Below are positions 1 through 7,623 of a stretch of 64,000 bases of DNA, one piece after another. Numbering within the stretch: position 1 is the first letter of the stretch; every line of letters begins with the position of its first letter. Location: positions 124,001 to 188,000 of the forward strand of contig NZ_VUKD01000005.1 in assembly GCF_009193155.1 (NCBI RefSeq), written 5' to 3'. The notes beneath the pieces were generated by a model that saw only the letters and a list, made by a program, of their open reading frames with translations, was not told the origin of the DNA and searched no databases. Made by a program: the position numbers and the translations under genes. Source of the stretch: Georgenia subflava (lineage in GTDB: Bacteria; Actinomycetota; Actinomycetes; Actinomycetales; Actinomycetaceae).

Positions 1-1079
1 ATCCCGCCGTCGACGCTGACGTACGTTCGGGTGCCGCCGTCGTCGAGCGCGACGTCCTTGACGGTGCCGACCGTGTACAGCGTCAGCCCGGCCGGACCGA
101 CGACCGAGCGGCCGGGCTCGACGGAGATGCGCGGCACCGGGGTGCCGAGGTCGGCGCAGGTCCGGCGGACGGCGTCGGCGAGGGTGGTCGCGATCTGCTC
201 CGGGGTGGGCGGGACGTCGTCCGCCGCGGTGTACCGGATGCCGTAGCCGCCGCCGAGGTCGACCTCGGGCACGAGGTACCCGGTCCTGGCTGCGACGTCG
301 GCGCGCAGGCCGAGGACGGCGCGGGCAGCGACCTCGAACCCGGCGAGGTCGACGATCTGGCTGCCGATGTGGGAGTGCAGGCCGACCAGCTCGAGGTCGT
401 CGTCGGCGAGGATCTGCTCGACCGCCTTGCCCGCGGCGCCCGAGGCCAGCGAGAGACCGAACTTCTGGTCCTCGTGGGCGGTGGCGATGAAGTCGTGGCC
501 GCCGGCGTGGACGCCCGTCGTCACCCGCACCATGACGGGGGCGCGCACCCCGGCCGCGGCGGCGAGCGCACCGACCCGCTCGATCTCCACGAGGGAGTCG
601 ACGACGATGCGTCCGACGCCGTGCGCCAGCGCGGTCCGGATCTCCTCGTCGGACTTGTTGTTGCCGTGCAGGCCGATCGCCTCGCCGGGCACACCGGCGC
701 GGATCGCCACCGCGAGCTCGCCGTCGGTGGACGTGTCGATCCGCAGGCCCTCCTCGTGAACCCACCGGGCGACGGCGAGGGAGAGGAAGGCCTTGCCGGC
801 GTAGTAGACGTCCGCACCAGCCAGCCCGGCGTCCTCGGCGAAGGCCGCGTCGAACGCCGACGCGAAGGCGCGCGCCCGGGCACGCACGTCGGCCTCGTCC
901 AGGACGTAGGCGGGTGTGCCGTGCTCGGCCGCCAGGTCGCTCAGGTCGAGGCTGGCGACGGCGAGCGCACCGTCGTCGCCCCTGCGCACGCCGGTGGACC
1001 ACACCCCGCCGGGGGTGCCGTCGGGCTCGGGGGCCGGGAGGGGACGCCGGTCTGCGCCCGCCGCGTGCGCGCCGCTCAC
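1..1079 (-). CDS. lysA: Diaminopimelate decarboxylase (3' end missing)
   Basis: This PLP enzyme makes the last step of lysine synthesis, decarboxylating meso-diaminopimelate to L-lysine in the cytoplasm. About 359 codons are visible before the gene leaves the window on the left; actinobacterial LysA is usually about 450-470 residues. The reading shows the PLP lysine in VYYAGKAF (Lys96), then GLHGNNKSDEE, HSHIGSQI and VEPGRSVVGPAG, all typical of fold-type III decarboxylases. The start is taken as GTG at 1079 because it overlaps the argS stop codon as GTGA. That overlap indicates translational coupling in an argS-lysA operon, an arrangement common in actinobacteria. The N-terminal 50 residues are a poorly conserved leader. 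Confidence 0.93.
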   Translation of the reverse strand, partial: MSGAHAAGADRRPLPAPEPDGTPGGVWSTGVRRGDDGALAVASLDLSDLAAEHGTPAYVLDEADVRARARAFASAFDAAFAEDAGLAGADVYYAGKAFLSLAVARWVHEEGLRIDTSTDGELAVAIRAGVPGEAIGLHGNNKSDEEIRTALAHGVGRIVVDSLVEIERVGALAAAAGVRAPVMVRVTTGVHAGGHDFIATAHEDQKFGLSLASGAAGKAVEQILADDDLELVGLHSHIGSQIVDLAGFEVAARAVLGLRADVAARTGYLVPEVDLGGGYGIRYTAADDVPPTPEQIATTLADAVRRTCADLGTPVPRISVEPGRSVVGPAGLTLYTVGTVKDVALDDGGTRTYVSVDGG

Positions 1080-2722
1080 ATCCGCTCCGGGGCGGAGACG
1101 CCGAGCAGGTCGAGGCCGTTGGCGAGCACCTGGGTGGTGGCGTCGTTGAGCCACAGACGCGCCGTGTGCCCGGCGTCGACGGGATCCTCCCCGCGGGGGG
1201 AGATCCGGGTCTGGCCGTACCACTGGTGGTAGGCCGCGGCGAGCTGCTCGAGGTAGCGCGCCACGCGGTGCGGCTCGCGCAGCCGGGCGGCGTGCGCGAC
1301 GACCTCGGGGAACTGACCGAGCGACCCGAGCAGGGCGGCGTCGGCGGGGTGGTCCAGCCGGGCCGGGTCGAACGTCGCGCGCGGCACACCGTGCTCGGCG
1401 GCGTTGCGGGAGGCGTTGCGGGTGCGTGCGTGGGCGTACTGGACGTAGTAGACCGGGTTGTCCATGTTCTGCTCGCGCAGCTTCTCCCCGTCCAGGGTCA
1501 GCGGGGAGTCCGCCGGGAACCGGGCCAGGGTGTAGCGGACCGGGTCGGTGCCGATCCACTCGATGAGGTCGCGCAGCTCGATGATGTTGCCCGCGCGCTT
1601 GCTCATCCGGGCACCGGCCACGGAGACGAGCTGGCCGATGAGGATCTCGATGTTGCGCTCGGGGTCGTCCCCGGCGCAGGAGGCAAGCGCCTTGAGCCGG
1701 TTCACGTAGCCGTGGTGGTCGGCGCCGAGCAGGTAGATCTTCCCGGTGAAGCCGCGGTCCTTCTTCGACAGGTAGTAGGCGGCGTCTGCGGCGAAGTAGG
1801 TGGGCGTGCCGTCGGCGCGGACCATCACCCGGTCCTTGTCGTCGGTGAAGTCGGTGGTGCGCAGCCACACCGCGCCGCCGTCGTCGAAGACGTGGCCCTG
1901 CTCGCGCAGCCGTGCGACGGCCGCCTCGACGGCGCCGCCCGCGTGCAGCTCGCGCTCGGAGAACCAGACGTCGAAGTGGACGTTGAACGCCTCGAGGGTC
2001 TGCCGGATCTCGGCCATCTGGAGCCGGTAGCCGGCCTCGCGGGCGACGGCGACGGCCTCCTCGGCGGGCAGGTCGAGCAGGTCCGGGCGCTCGGCGACGA
2101 CCTTGGCGGCCAGGTCGGCGACGTACTCGCCGCGGTACCCGCCCTCGGGGACCTCGTTGCCCGCGGCGCGGGCGAGGATCGAGGCGCCGAACTTGTCCAT
2201 CTGGGCGCCGGCGTCGTTGATGTAGTACTCGGGCGTGACCTCGGCGCCGGAGGCGCGCAGCAGGCGCACGAGGGCGTCGCCGAGGGCGGCCCAGCGGGTG
2301 TGGCCGATGTGCAGCGGGCCCGTGGGGTTCGCCGAGACGAACTCCATGTTGATGACGTGACCGGCCAGCGCCTCGTTGCGGCCGTAGTCCCTGCCGGCGT
2401 CGACGATGGTGCGGGCCAGCTCCCCGGCCGCGCCGGCCTCGAGACGGATGTTGAGGAAGCCGGGGCCCGCGACCTCGGCGGCCGCGACGCCGTCGGCCGC
2501 ACCCAGACGCTCGGCGAGGAGCTCGGCGAGGGCGCGCGGGTTGGTGCCTGCCTTCTTGGCCAGCTGCATGGCGACGTTGGTGGACCAGTCGCCGTGCTCG
2601 CGCTGACGGGGCCGCTCGACCCGGGGCTCGGGGACGTCCTCGGCGTTCAGTGCGACGTCGCCGGCGGCGACGACCTCGAGGAGGACGGAGCGGATGAGTG
2701 CGGCGAGCTCGGCAGGTGTCAC
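1076..2722 (-). CDS. argS: Arginyl-tRNA synthetase
   Basis: Class I aminoacyl-tRNA synthetase that charges tRNA-Arg. The 548 residues match the usual bacterial length. The HIGH signature is at residues 138-141 (GPLHIGHTRWAALG), preceded by the conserved VSANPTGP. The KMSKS loop is degenerate (ARMSKRAGN), as in many ArgRS. The C-terminal anticodon-binding region contains NPVYYVQYAHAR. Translation probably starts at GTG 2722, only 7 nt after a TACCCT -10 element, so the mRNA is likely leaderless. lysA follows with a GTGA overlap. A tRNA-Arg gene lies about 1.5 kb away on the other strand. Confidence 0.96.
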   Translation of the reverse strand: MTPAELAALIRSVLLEVVAAGDVALNAEDVPEPRVERPRQREHGDWSTNVAMQLAKKAGTNPRALAELLAERLGAADGVAAAEVAGPGFLNIRLEAGAAGELARTIVDAGRDYGRNEALAGHVINMEFVSANPTGPLHIGHTRWAALGDALVRLLRASGAEVTPEYYINDAGAQMDKFGASILARAAGNEVPEGGYRGEYVADLAAKVVAERPDLLDLPAEEAVAVAREAGYRLQMAEIRQTLEAFNVHFDVWFSERELHAGGAVEAAVARLREQGHVFDDGGAVWLRTTDFTDDKDRVMVRADGTPTYFAADAAYYLSKKDRGFTGKIYLLGADHHGYVNRLKALASCAGDDPERNIEILIGQLVSVAGARMSKRAGNIIELRDLIEWIGTDPVRYTLARFPADSPLTLDGEKLREQNMDNPVYYVQYAHARTRNASRNAAEHGVPRATFDPARLDHPADAALLGSLGQFPEVVAHAARLREPHRVARYLEQLAAAYHQWYGQTRISPRGEDPVDAGHTARLWLNDATTQVLANGLDLLGVSAPERM

Positions 2723-2729
2723 GTGGGTC

Positions 2730-2735
2730 AGGGTA
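2730..2735 (-). promoter_or_regulatory. -10 element of a leaderless argS promoter
   Basis: TACCCT on the minus strand lies exactly 7 nt upstream of the argS GTG. TANNNT at this distance is the usual layout of leaderless actinobacterial transcripts. No Shine-Dalgarno sequence is seen. Confidence 0.6.
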
Positions 2736-2755
2736 GTAGGCGGACGGGAGCGGGC

Positions 2756-2790
2756 GAGGGCCGCACCCCAGGCCTCGGGGTGCGGCCCTC
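2756..2790 (-). terminator. Hairpin terminator between the 2826-4079 gene and argS
   Basis: A perfect 14-bp stem, GAGGGCCGCACCCC and its complement, encloses a 7-nt loop. No T-tract follows, which is normal in very G+C-rich actinobacteria. It separates the upstream membrane-protein gene from argS, both read leftward. Confidence 0.65.
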
Positions 2791-2825
2791 GTCACAGCGC
2801 CTCGGGCGCCTGCGCGGCGGCGAGG

Positions 2826-4079
2826 TCAGATGAGCATGTTGGAGTAGATCGTCGGGACGGCCTGGGGGTCGCCGGTGAGGCTGAGCACCACGCCGTCGTC
2901 CGTCTGCCACACGACGGTGGTGGTCACGCCGTCGGCGAGCAGGTACGCCCAGAAGTGCCCGGTCTCGTCCGGGTAGACGGGACCGTCCTCCAGCTGCGTG
3001 GCGCCCGACTCGTCGAGCTCGGCGATCAGCTGCTGGCTGTAGGCGTCCTGGTCCTCGATGCTCTCGAAGGCGGCGGCGGTGACGGGCACGTCCACCGAGC
3101 CGTCGGAGTAGGTGCCGCTGATGGCCTCACGCGCCCCGGCGGCCATGGCGTCGCCGTGCTCGGTCCAGCCGGCGTCGGTCAGCGTGAACTCGGTCTCCGT
3201 GACGGTGGTGTCGACCCTCGGCTCGAGCGGGTCGGCACTGACCACGCGGGTGTCCTCGGTGGTCTGCCCGGTCGGCTCACTGCCCGCTGCGGGCGCGGTG
3301 GCGTCACCGGCAGGGTCCTGGACGGTCCCGTCGTTCGGGTCCTGCGCGGCGTCCGAGTCCTGCGCGGCGTCGCCGGTGGGGTCCTGCGCCGCACCGTCGG
3401 TGGCGTTCTCGGGCTGCCCGGCGGTCGCGGTTGGCGAGGCGATCGGCTCGGCGCCAGGACCACGGGTGAGGAAGAACACGGCGGCCGCCACGAGCACGAC
3501 CACCGCGACGCCGATGACGGCCGGGACCAGCCAGGTGTTTCTCTTCTCGGGCTCCTGGCCGTACGGCACCTGGGCGCCGTACGCGGCACCGCCGTACGGC
3601 GGACCGCCTGCCGGTCCTCCGGGCGTGGGCGGGCCGGCGTAGCCGCCAGGAACGGCGGCGGGTGGTTGCTGCACCGGCAGGGTCTGTGTGGCCTGGGAGT
3701 CAGGGCCGACGGCGGGCGGCTGCTGTGCCGGGAAGGCCTGCGTTGCCTGGGAGTCCGGCTCGACGGCGGACGGCGGTTGCACCGGCAGGGCCTGCGTGGC
3801 CCGGGAGTCCGGCCCGACGGCGGACGGCGGCTGCACCGGGAAGGCCTGCGTGGCCCGGGAGTCCGGCCCGACGGCGGACTCAGGCTGTACCGGCAGGGCC
3901 CGCGTGTCCTGGGAGTCCGGGCCGACGGCAGGCGGCTGCTGCGCCGGGAAGACCTGCGTCGGCTGCCGGTCCTTGGCCTCGGTCGACCGTTCGCCTGCCG
4001 GAGGTTCGACGTCGTCCGTGGGTTCGGCGGGGTGCCCGTCCGGCTGGTCGTCGCGCCCCTGCGGCGGCGTCTGGGACAT
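2826..4079 (-). CDS. Single-pass membrane protein with Pro/Gln-rich repeat domain
   Basis: I do not recognise a named family. The 417-residue protein has a cytoplasmic N-terminal region built of about five and a half 18-residue repeats (residues 41-141, of the type TQAFPVQPPSAVGPDSRA). A Pro/Gly linker follows, then one membrane segment near residues 190-212 (LVPAVIGVAVVVLVAAAVFF). Next comes a Thr/Ala/Asp-rich linker and an extracytoplasmic domain of about 150 residues with FESIEDQDAYSQQL and VVWQTDDGVVLSLTG. The start ATG at 4079 has a good GAGGAGGAG ribosome-binding site. The layout resembles other actinobacterial surface proteins with disordered cytoplasmic tails. The threonines in the repeats could be kinase targets, but that is inference. 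Confidence 0.75.
   Translation of the reverse strand: MSQTPPQGRDDQPDGHPAEPTDDVEPPAGERSTEAKDRQPTQVFPAQQPPAVGPDSQDTRALPVQPESAVGPDSRATQAFPVQPPSAVGPDSRATQALPVQPPSAVEPDSQATQAFPAQQPPAVGPDSQATQTLPVQQPPAAVPGGYAGPPTPGGPAGGPPYGGAAYGAQVPYGQEPEKRNTWLVPAVIGVAVVVLVAAAVFFLTRGPGAEPIASPTATAGQPENATDGAAQDPTGDAAQDSDAAQDPNDGTVQDPAGDATAPAAGSEPTGQTTEDTRVVSADPLEPRVDTTVTETEFTLTDAGWTEHGDAMAAGAREAISGTYSDGSVDVPVTAAAFESIEDQDAYSQQLIAELDESGATQLEDGPVYPDETGHFWAYLLADGVTTTVVWQTDDGVVLSLTGDPQAVPTIYSNMLI
3657..3959 (-). repeat. 54-bp in-frame tandem repeats
   Basis: The DNA encodes 5.6 copies of an 18-residue unit ending in AVGPDS. Copies differ mainly in A/P/Q positions and stay in frame, so copy number may vary between strains. 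Confidence 0.85.
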
Positions 4080-4216
4080 GGCTGCTCCTCCTCGGCGGAG
4101 GCTCGTGCCCCCGATGCTCTCCTGCCAGGTTAGGTCTCGGCCGACCGGCGTGTCGCGCCCGGATCCGCCGATCCGATGGGGAGTGCTCCCCCACGGGGCC
4201 GGTCTCCGGACGGAGG

Positions 4217-4246
4217 GTGAAGAGCAGTCCCCGCGGCTGATAACAT
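4217..4246 (+). promoter_or_regulatory. Candidate promoter of tRNA-Arg
   Basis: A -35-like GTGAAG (4217-4222) and a -10-like TAACAT (4241-4246) are 18 bp apart. They end 23 bp before the mature tRNA 5' end. The local A+T content is higher than in the surroundings. Confidence 0.45.
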
Positions 4247-4269
4247 CGCCAAGCGCTGTCCGCAGCGGC

Positions 4270-4342
4270 GCCCCTTTAGCTCAGTGGATAGAGCGTCTGC
4301 CTCCGGAGCAGAAGGTCGCTGGTTCGAATCCAGTAGGGGGCA
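4270..4342 (+). tRNA. tRNA-Arg (anticodon CCG)
   Basis: The cloverleaf folds completely. The acceptor stem GCCCCTT pairs with AGGGGGC (one G-U), the D stem is GCTC/GAGC, and the anticodon stem TCTGC/GCAGA holds the loop CTCCGGA with anticodon CCG. The T stem is closed by GCTGG/CCAGT around TTCGAAT. The discriminator base is A and CCA is not encoded. It decodes CGG, a frequent arginine codon here. Confidence 0.97.
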
Positions 4343-4348
4343 CGGCCG

Positions 4349-4380
4349 AGTCCTCGTCCTGTCACAGGGCGGGGACTTTT
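4349..4380 (+). terminator. Intrinsic terminator of tRNA-Arg
   Basis: AGTCCTCGTCCTG and CAGGGCGGGGACT form a 13-bp RNA stem with two G-U pairs and a 3-nt loop. A short T run follows, unusually canonical for this genome. Confidence 0.75.
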
Positions 4381-4502
4381 CGCTTCCCGGGTGTGGACTC
4401 ACGCTTCCCGGGTGGGGACTCACGCTTCCCGGGCGGGGAGCTCGCGTCCCGGGTCGGGACTCTCGCTTCCCGGGTGGAGGTTCGCGTTCCGAGCGGGAAG
4501 CT
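4381..4502. repeat. Six degenerate copies of a ~20-bp tandem repeat
   Basis: The unit is close to CGCTTCCCGGGTGGGGACTC, with copies of 19-21 bp that decay toward the right. It fills the gap between the tRNA-Arg terminator and the 3' end of the TetR gene. No reading frame or known element explains it. Confidence 0.8.
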
Positions 4503-4532
4503 CGTGTCCCTGCCCGGGCCGGGCCGAACGGC

Positions 4533-5105
4533 TCAGACAGACGACCGGTCCGGCGCGCGTCGGTCGGACCACGGCAGCGACAGCGAGCGGAGGAACGCCG
4601 CCGCGGTCCCGGCCGGGTCCGCCTCGAGGAGCACCGCCTCCAGCGCGCCGTACGCGCCGAACCCGAGGACGCGGGCGCCGACGGCGACGTCCGCGTCGGG
4701 TACCTCGGCGCCGACGCGGGCGCGCAGCGCCTCCTCCGAACGCACGACGAGCCGGTCGCACACCGCCCGCACGAGGGCGGGGTCGCCGTCGGGCCCGATC
4801 AGACCGGCGTACGTGCGCCGGTGGGCACCGACGTGGTCCAGGAGGGCAGTGAGCCAGGCGTCGTAGTCGTCGCGCCCGTCCGGGACCTCGAGCCTGGCGA
4901 GCAGGTCGGCGAGGGTCTCCCGCGCGAGCTCGGTGACCGTCGCGAAGTGCTTGTAGAACGTGGTGCGGTGCACCCCGGCACGCCGGCACAGCTCGGCCAC
5001 CGAGACCTGGCTGAGCGGCGTCGTCCGGACCGTCTCGGTCAGCGCGTGCTGCAGGGCGTCGAGCGTGCGCAGGCTGCGCGGGTCGGTGCGGACGTCGACG
5101 CTCAT
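4533..5105 (-). CDS. TetR-family transcriptional regulator
   Basis: A 190-residue one-component regulator. The N-terminal helix-turn-helix is clear (ELCRRAGVHRTTFYKHF, about residues 40-56) and is followed by an all-helical ligand-binding region typical of TetR proteins. The ligand is unknown. The C-terminal half resembles the TetR-like C-terminal domain seen in regulators of membrane or drug-response genes, but no specific relative is recognised. The start ATG 5105 lies 34 bp downstream of the stop of the glycerophosphodiesterase gene read in the same direction, so the two may be cotranscribed. Confidence 0.88.
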   Translation of the reverse strand: MSVDVRTDPRSLRTLDALQHALTETVRTTPLSQVSVAELCRRAGVHRTTFYKHFATVTELARETLADLLARLEVPDGRDDYDAWLTALLDHVGAHRRTYAGLIGPDGDPALVRAVCDRLVVRSEEALRARVGAEVPDADVAVGARVLGFGAYGALEAVLLEADPAGTAAAFLRSLSLPWSDRRAPDRSSV

Positions 5106-5139
5106 GGGGCCATCATGACGCCCCGCCAGGCCGGGCGTC

Positions 5140-5910
5140 TCAGTGCCACGCGCCCCGTGCGGTCAGCACCTCGCGCAGCACCCGGGGCCGGTCGCTGATG
5201 AGGCCGTCCACGCCGAGGTCGAGCAGGCGCACCATCTCGGCGGGCTCGTCGACGGTCCAGACGTGCACGGCCAGCCCGTGGCGGTGGGCCGTGGCGACGA
5301 AGCGTCGGGTGACGATCGGCACGCCCCGGTAGCGCGGGGGCACCTGGACGCACACGGCGCCCTGGGCCGGACCGGCCACCGAGCGGCGCACCCGGGCGCC
5401 CAGCCGCGCCGCGGCCACGAGCCGGGCGGTGTCCCGCCGGCCAAGGCTGGTGGCGACGCCAGGGCCGAGCTCCGCGCGCAGCCGCCGCAGCCGCTCGTCC
5501 GAGAAGGAGGCCAGGCACACCCGGTCCAGGGCACCGGCCGCGCGGAGCGTGTCCACCAGCGGCCCGACGACGGCGTCGTCCTTGGCGTCGATGTTCACCC
5601 GCAGGTCCGGGTAGTCGCTCAACAGCTCGTCCAGCCGCAGCAGCCGCTCGCCGGAGGCGTCACGCAGCGTCGCCAGCCGGTCCCAGTCCATCTCCCCGAC
5701 CGCCCCGGTGCCGTCGGTGACGCGGTCGACGGTCGGGTCGTGCGAGAGCACCACCACCCCGTCGGCAGTCGCGTGGACGTCGGTCTCGAGGTAGCCCAGG
5801 CCGAGCGCGAGGGTGTGCTCGACGGCGGCCCGGGAGTTCTCGGGGACCTCGCGCCCGCCGCCGCGGTGCGCGAGGGCGATGGGGCCGGGTCCGGAGAGGT
5901 AGTCGCTCAC
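5140..5910 (-). CDS. Glycerophosphodiester phosphodiesterase
   Basis: A 256-residue TIM-barrel enzyme that hydrolyses glycerophosphodiesters to glycerol-3-phosphate and an alcohol. Family motifs are visible: AHRGGGREVPENS near the N-terminus, LETDVHATADG with the metal-binding acidic pair, and SHDPTVDR with the catalytic His. The C-terminus has VHVWTVDEPAEM and GVDGLISDRP. The start is GTG 5910, preceded by GGAAGG at a good distance; an in-frame upstream start would add 14 unconserved residues. No signal peptide is seen, so the enzyme is cytoplasmic. It is divergent from the disrupted SDR gene. Confidence 0.93.
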   Translation of the reverse strand: MSDYLSGPGPIALAHRGGGREVPENSRAAVEHTLALGLGYLETDVHATADGVVVLSHDPTVDRVTDGTGAVGEMDWDRLATLRDASGERLLRLDELLSDYPDLRVNIDAKDDAVVGPLVDTLRAAGALDRVCLASFSDERLRRLRAELGPGVATSLGRRDTARLVAAARLGARVRRSVAGPAQGAVCVQVPPRYRGVPIVTRRFVATAHRHGLAVHVWTVDEPAEMVRLLDLGVDGLISDRPRVLREVLTARGAWH

Positions 5911-6022
5911 GCGGCCATCCTTCCCTACGCGCAGCGAATACCTCTCTCCCACACCTCGACGGCACGAACTATGTGGACATCAGCCATCGGGGCGCCGTCG
6001 TCGGCTACATAGGTTGCAAGGC

Positions 6023-6292
6023 ATGAGAGACGACGACGGCGTCGGCCTGACCGGCCGGAAGGCGCTCGTGACCGGTGCCGCCAGCGGCATCGGCGCGGCC
6101 GTGGCGCGCGAGCTGGCCGGTCACGGCGCCGACGTGGTGGTCTGCGACGTCGACGCGGACGGTGCCCAGGCGCTGGCGGCGCAGATCGGCGGCGAGGCGT
6201 GGGCGGTGGATCTGTCGGACACCGCGGCGCTGGCGGACCTGCGCCTCGACGTCGACGTCGTGGTGAACAACGCGGGCATCCAGCACGATGCT
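6023..6292 (+). pseudogene. 5' part of an SDR gene (3-hydroxybutyrate dehydrogenase-like) cut by an IS
   Basis: Ninety codons encode the Rossmann nucleotide-binding half of a short-chain dehydrogenase: the glycine motif VTGAASGIGAAV near the N-terminus and VVNNAGIQH at the end. At 6291 the reading frame enters an IS110-family element. The missing half resumes at 7624. Joining 6023-6292 to 7624-8121 gives one open frame of 255 residues, a normal length for this family. QHxxxSPVEEFPP plus the active-site segment resemble D-3-hydroxybutyrate dehydrogenases. The start could also be TTG 6014. The gene is presumed inactive. Confidence 0.88.
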
Positions 6293-6302
6293 CCTATGGA
6301 TG

Positions 6303-7400
6303 TCAAGCGGCCTGTGGGAGGTCGGCGGCAAGGGATGAGGGGTGCGCGCCTCGGGCCTGAAGATCGTGGATCAGGGCTCGGTAGATGTCGCGGGCAATGT
6401 GGCGCTTGAGGCAACGCATGATGTCCTTCTTCGAGAGTCCTTGCTTGGTGCGGCGCTGGACGTAGGCCTTGGTGCGCGAGTCCCATCGCATGCGGGACAG
6501 GGCGATGGTGTGCAGGGCGTGGTTCGCGGCCCGGTCCCCGCCGCGGTTGAGGCGGTGGCGGTCCCGACGCCCGGAGGAGGCGGGGATCGGGGAGACGCCG
6601 CACAGGTGCGCGAACGCGGCCTCGGAGCGTAGCCGGTCGGGATTGTCCCCGGCGGTGGCCAGGAGCTGGCCGGCGACGTCGGTGCCGACGCCCATGCGGG
6701 CGAGCAGTGCAGGGGCGGCCTGGGTGGTCAGGGTCTTCAGCTCGGCGTCGAGCTCGGCGATCTCCTCGGCCAGGGCCAGGATCCGCCGGCCAAGGCGGCG
6801 CAACGCGGCCTTGGTCGCCCCGGTCGGGTCGGCCAGGTCGTCGGGGCGTAGCCGGGCGCAGGTCCGGGCCAGCTCGGTGGCGGAGAGGCCGCGCAGCTGC
6901 GCGCGCAGTGCCTCGGGGGCGGTGACCAGGAGCTGACGGGCCTGGTTGATGGCCTGGGTGCGGGCCTTGATCGCGGAGCGTCGCGGGACCCGCAGGGCGC
7001 GGATGGCCTCGACGATCCCGTCGCGGGTCTTCGGGGTGCCGGTGGCGCGGCCTGAGGCCACCGCGGTCGCGGCGGCGTAGGCGTCGATCGGGTCGGACTT
7101 GCCCCGCAGCCGTCGGGTCTTGCGGTCGGGGCGGTCGACCTCGACCACTCTCAGCCCGGACCGGGTCAGGACCCGGGCGAGCTCGGCACCGTAGGCGCCG
7201 GTGCCCTCGACTCCCACCGCGGCCACGGTGCCGTGGGAGCCGAGCCAGGTCATCAGCTGCCGGTAGCCGGCGCCGGTCGCCGCGAACTCCTTGTCGGCCA
7301 GGTGCCGGCCGAGCCCGTCGACCACCGCGGCGTGATGCGTCTGGCCGTGGGTGTCCACCCCGGCGATGACTTCCAGGTGCTGATCCGTCATGCTGGTCAC
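6303..7400 (-). CDS. IS110-family transposase (DEDD/serine recombinase)
   Basis: A 365-residue recombinase. The N-terminal RuvC-like DEDD domain shows GVDTHGQTH (Asp16), VGVEGTGAYG (Glu65) and DPIDAYAAA (Asp103, Asp106). A coiled-coil region follows, and the C-terminal Tnp domain has HLCGVSPIPASSGR, which holds the conserved serine (275 or 276). Length and motifs are complete, with no frameshift. GTG 7400 is chosen because GAGAGGA lies just upstream; ATG 7391 is an alternative. In the studied member IS621 such proteins act with a bridge RNA from the element's non-coding end, and a candidate is described separately. The gene reads opposite to the SDR gene it interrupts. Confidence 0.95.
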   Translation of the reverse strand: MTSMTDQHLEVIAGVDTHGQTHHAAVVDGLGRHLADKEFAATGAGYRQLMTWLGSHGTVAAVGVEGTGAYGAELARVLTRSGLRVVEVDRPDRKTRRLRGKSDPIDAYAAATAVASGRATGTPKTRDGIVEAIRALRVPRRSAIKARTQAINQARQLLVTAPEALRAQLRGLSATELARTCARLRPDDLADPTGATKAALRRLGRRILALAEEIAELDAELKTLTTQAAPALLARMGVGTDVAGQLLATAGDNPDRLRSEAAFAHLCGVSPIPASSGRRDRHRLNRGGDRAANHALHTIALSRMRWDSRTKAYVQRRTKQGLSKKDIMRCLKRHIARDIYRALIHDLQARGAHPSSLAADLPQAA

Positions 7401-7420
7401 TGCTGTCCTCTCGCTGATCC

Positions 7421-7610
7421 GGTGGGCAGCACGCGCCGGCCGGGCGGGCGGACAAGACAGTGGCGGGGCTTCTGAACCAAGCTCCTATGAGGTCACAGCG
7501 CCCGTCCGGTCGCGTGCGTGATGGTCCCTCGAGCGAGCCGACAGATCGCAAACAAGACAGCCGAGGCGTCGGTCAGCCCGTGAGTCAGACCCCACCCGAG
7601 GAACCACCAC
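7421..7610 (-). ncRNA. Putative bridge RNA of the IS110 element
   Basis: This non-coding DNA lies directly upstream of the transposase, where IS110-group elements encode the RNA that pairs with target and donor. In the RNA sense, CGGGCTGAC (7580-7572) is identical to the target flank at 7632-7624 next to the junction. CATAGGAGC (7489-7481) is identical to the far end of the element at 6298-6290, including the AG core. These fit a left target guide and a left donor guide. Each is followed 11-20 nt later by CTGTCTTGT (7560-7552 and 7460-7452), whose first CT would be the core of the right guides. The right donor guide pairs only over CACT and the right target guide is weak. RNA ends are unknown. 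Confidence 0.6.
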
Positions 7611-7623
7611 ACACATCATCACT

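Larger units (their letters stand above)
6291..7621 (-). mobile_element. IS110-family insertion sequence, about 1.33 kb
   Basis: The element carries one transposase gene with only about 10 bp after its stop codon and about 220 bp of non-coding DNA before its start. This is the layout of the IS110 group, which lacks terminal inverted repeats. CT occurs at both junctions (6291-6292 and 7622-7623). Removing one CT-bounded copy restores the interrupted SDR frame exactly, so a 2-bp CT/AG core is proposed. No longer target duplication is seen. The transposase is intact, so the insertion may be recent or still active. Confidence 0.9.
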
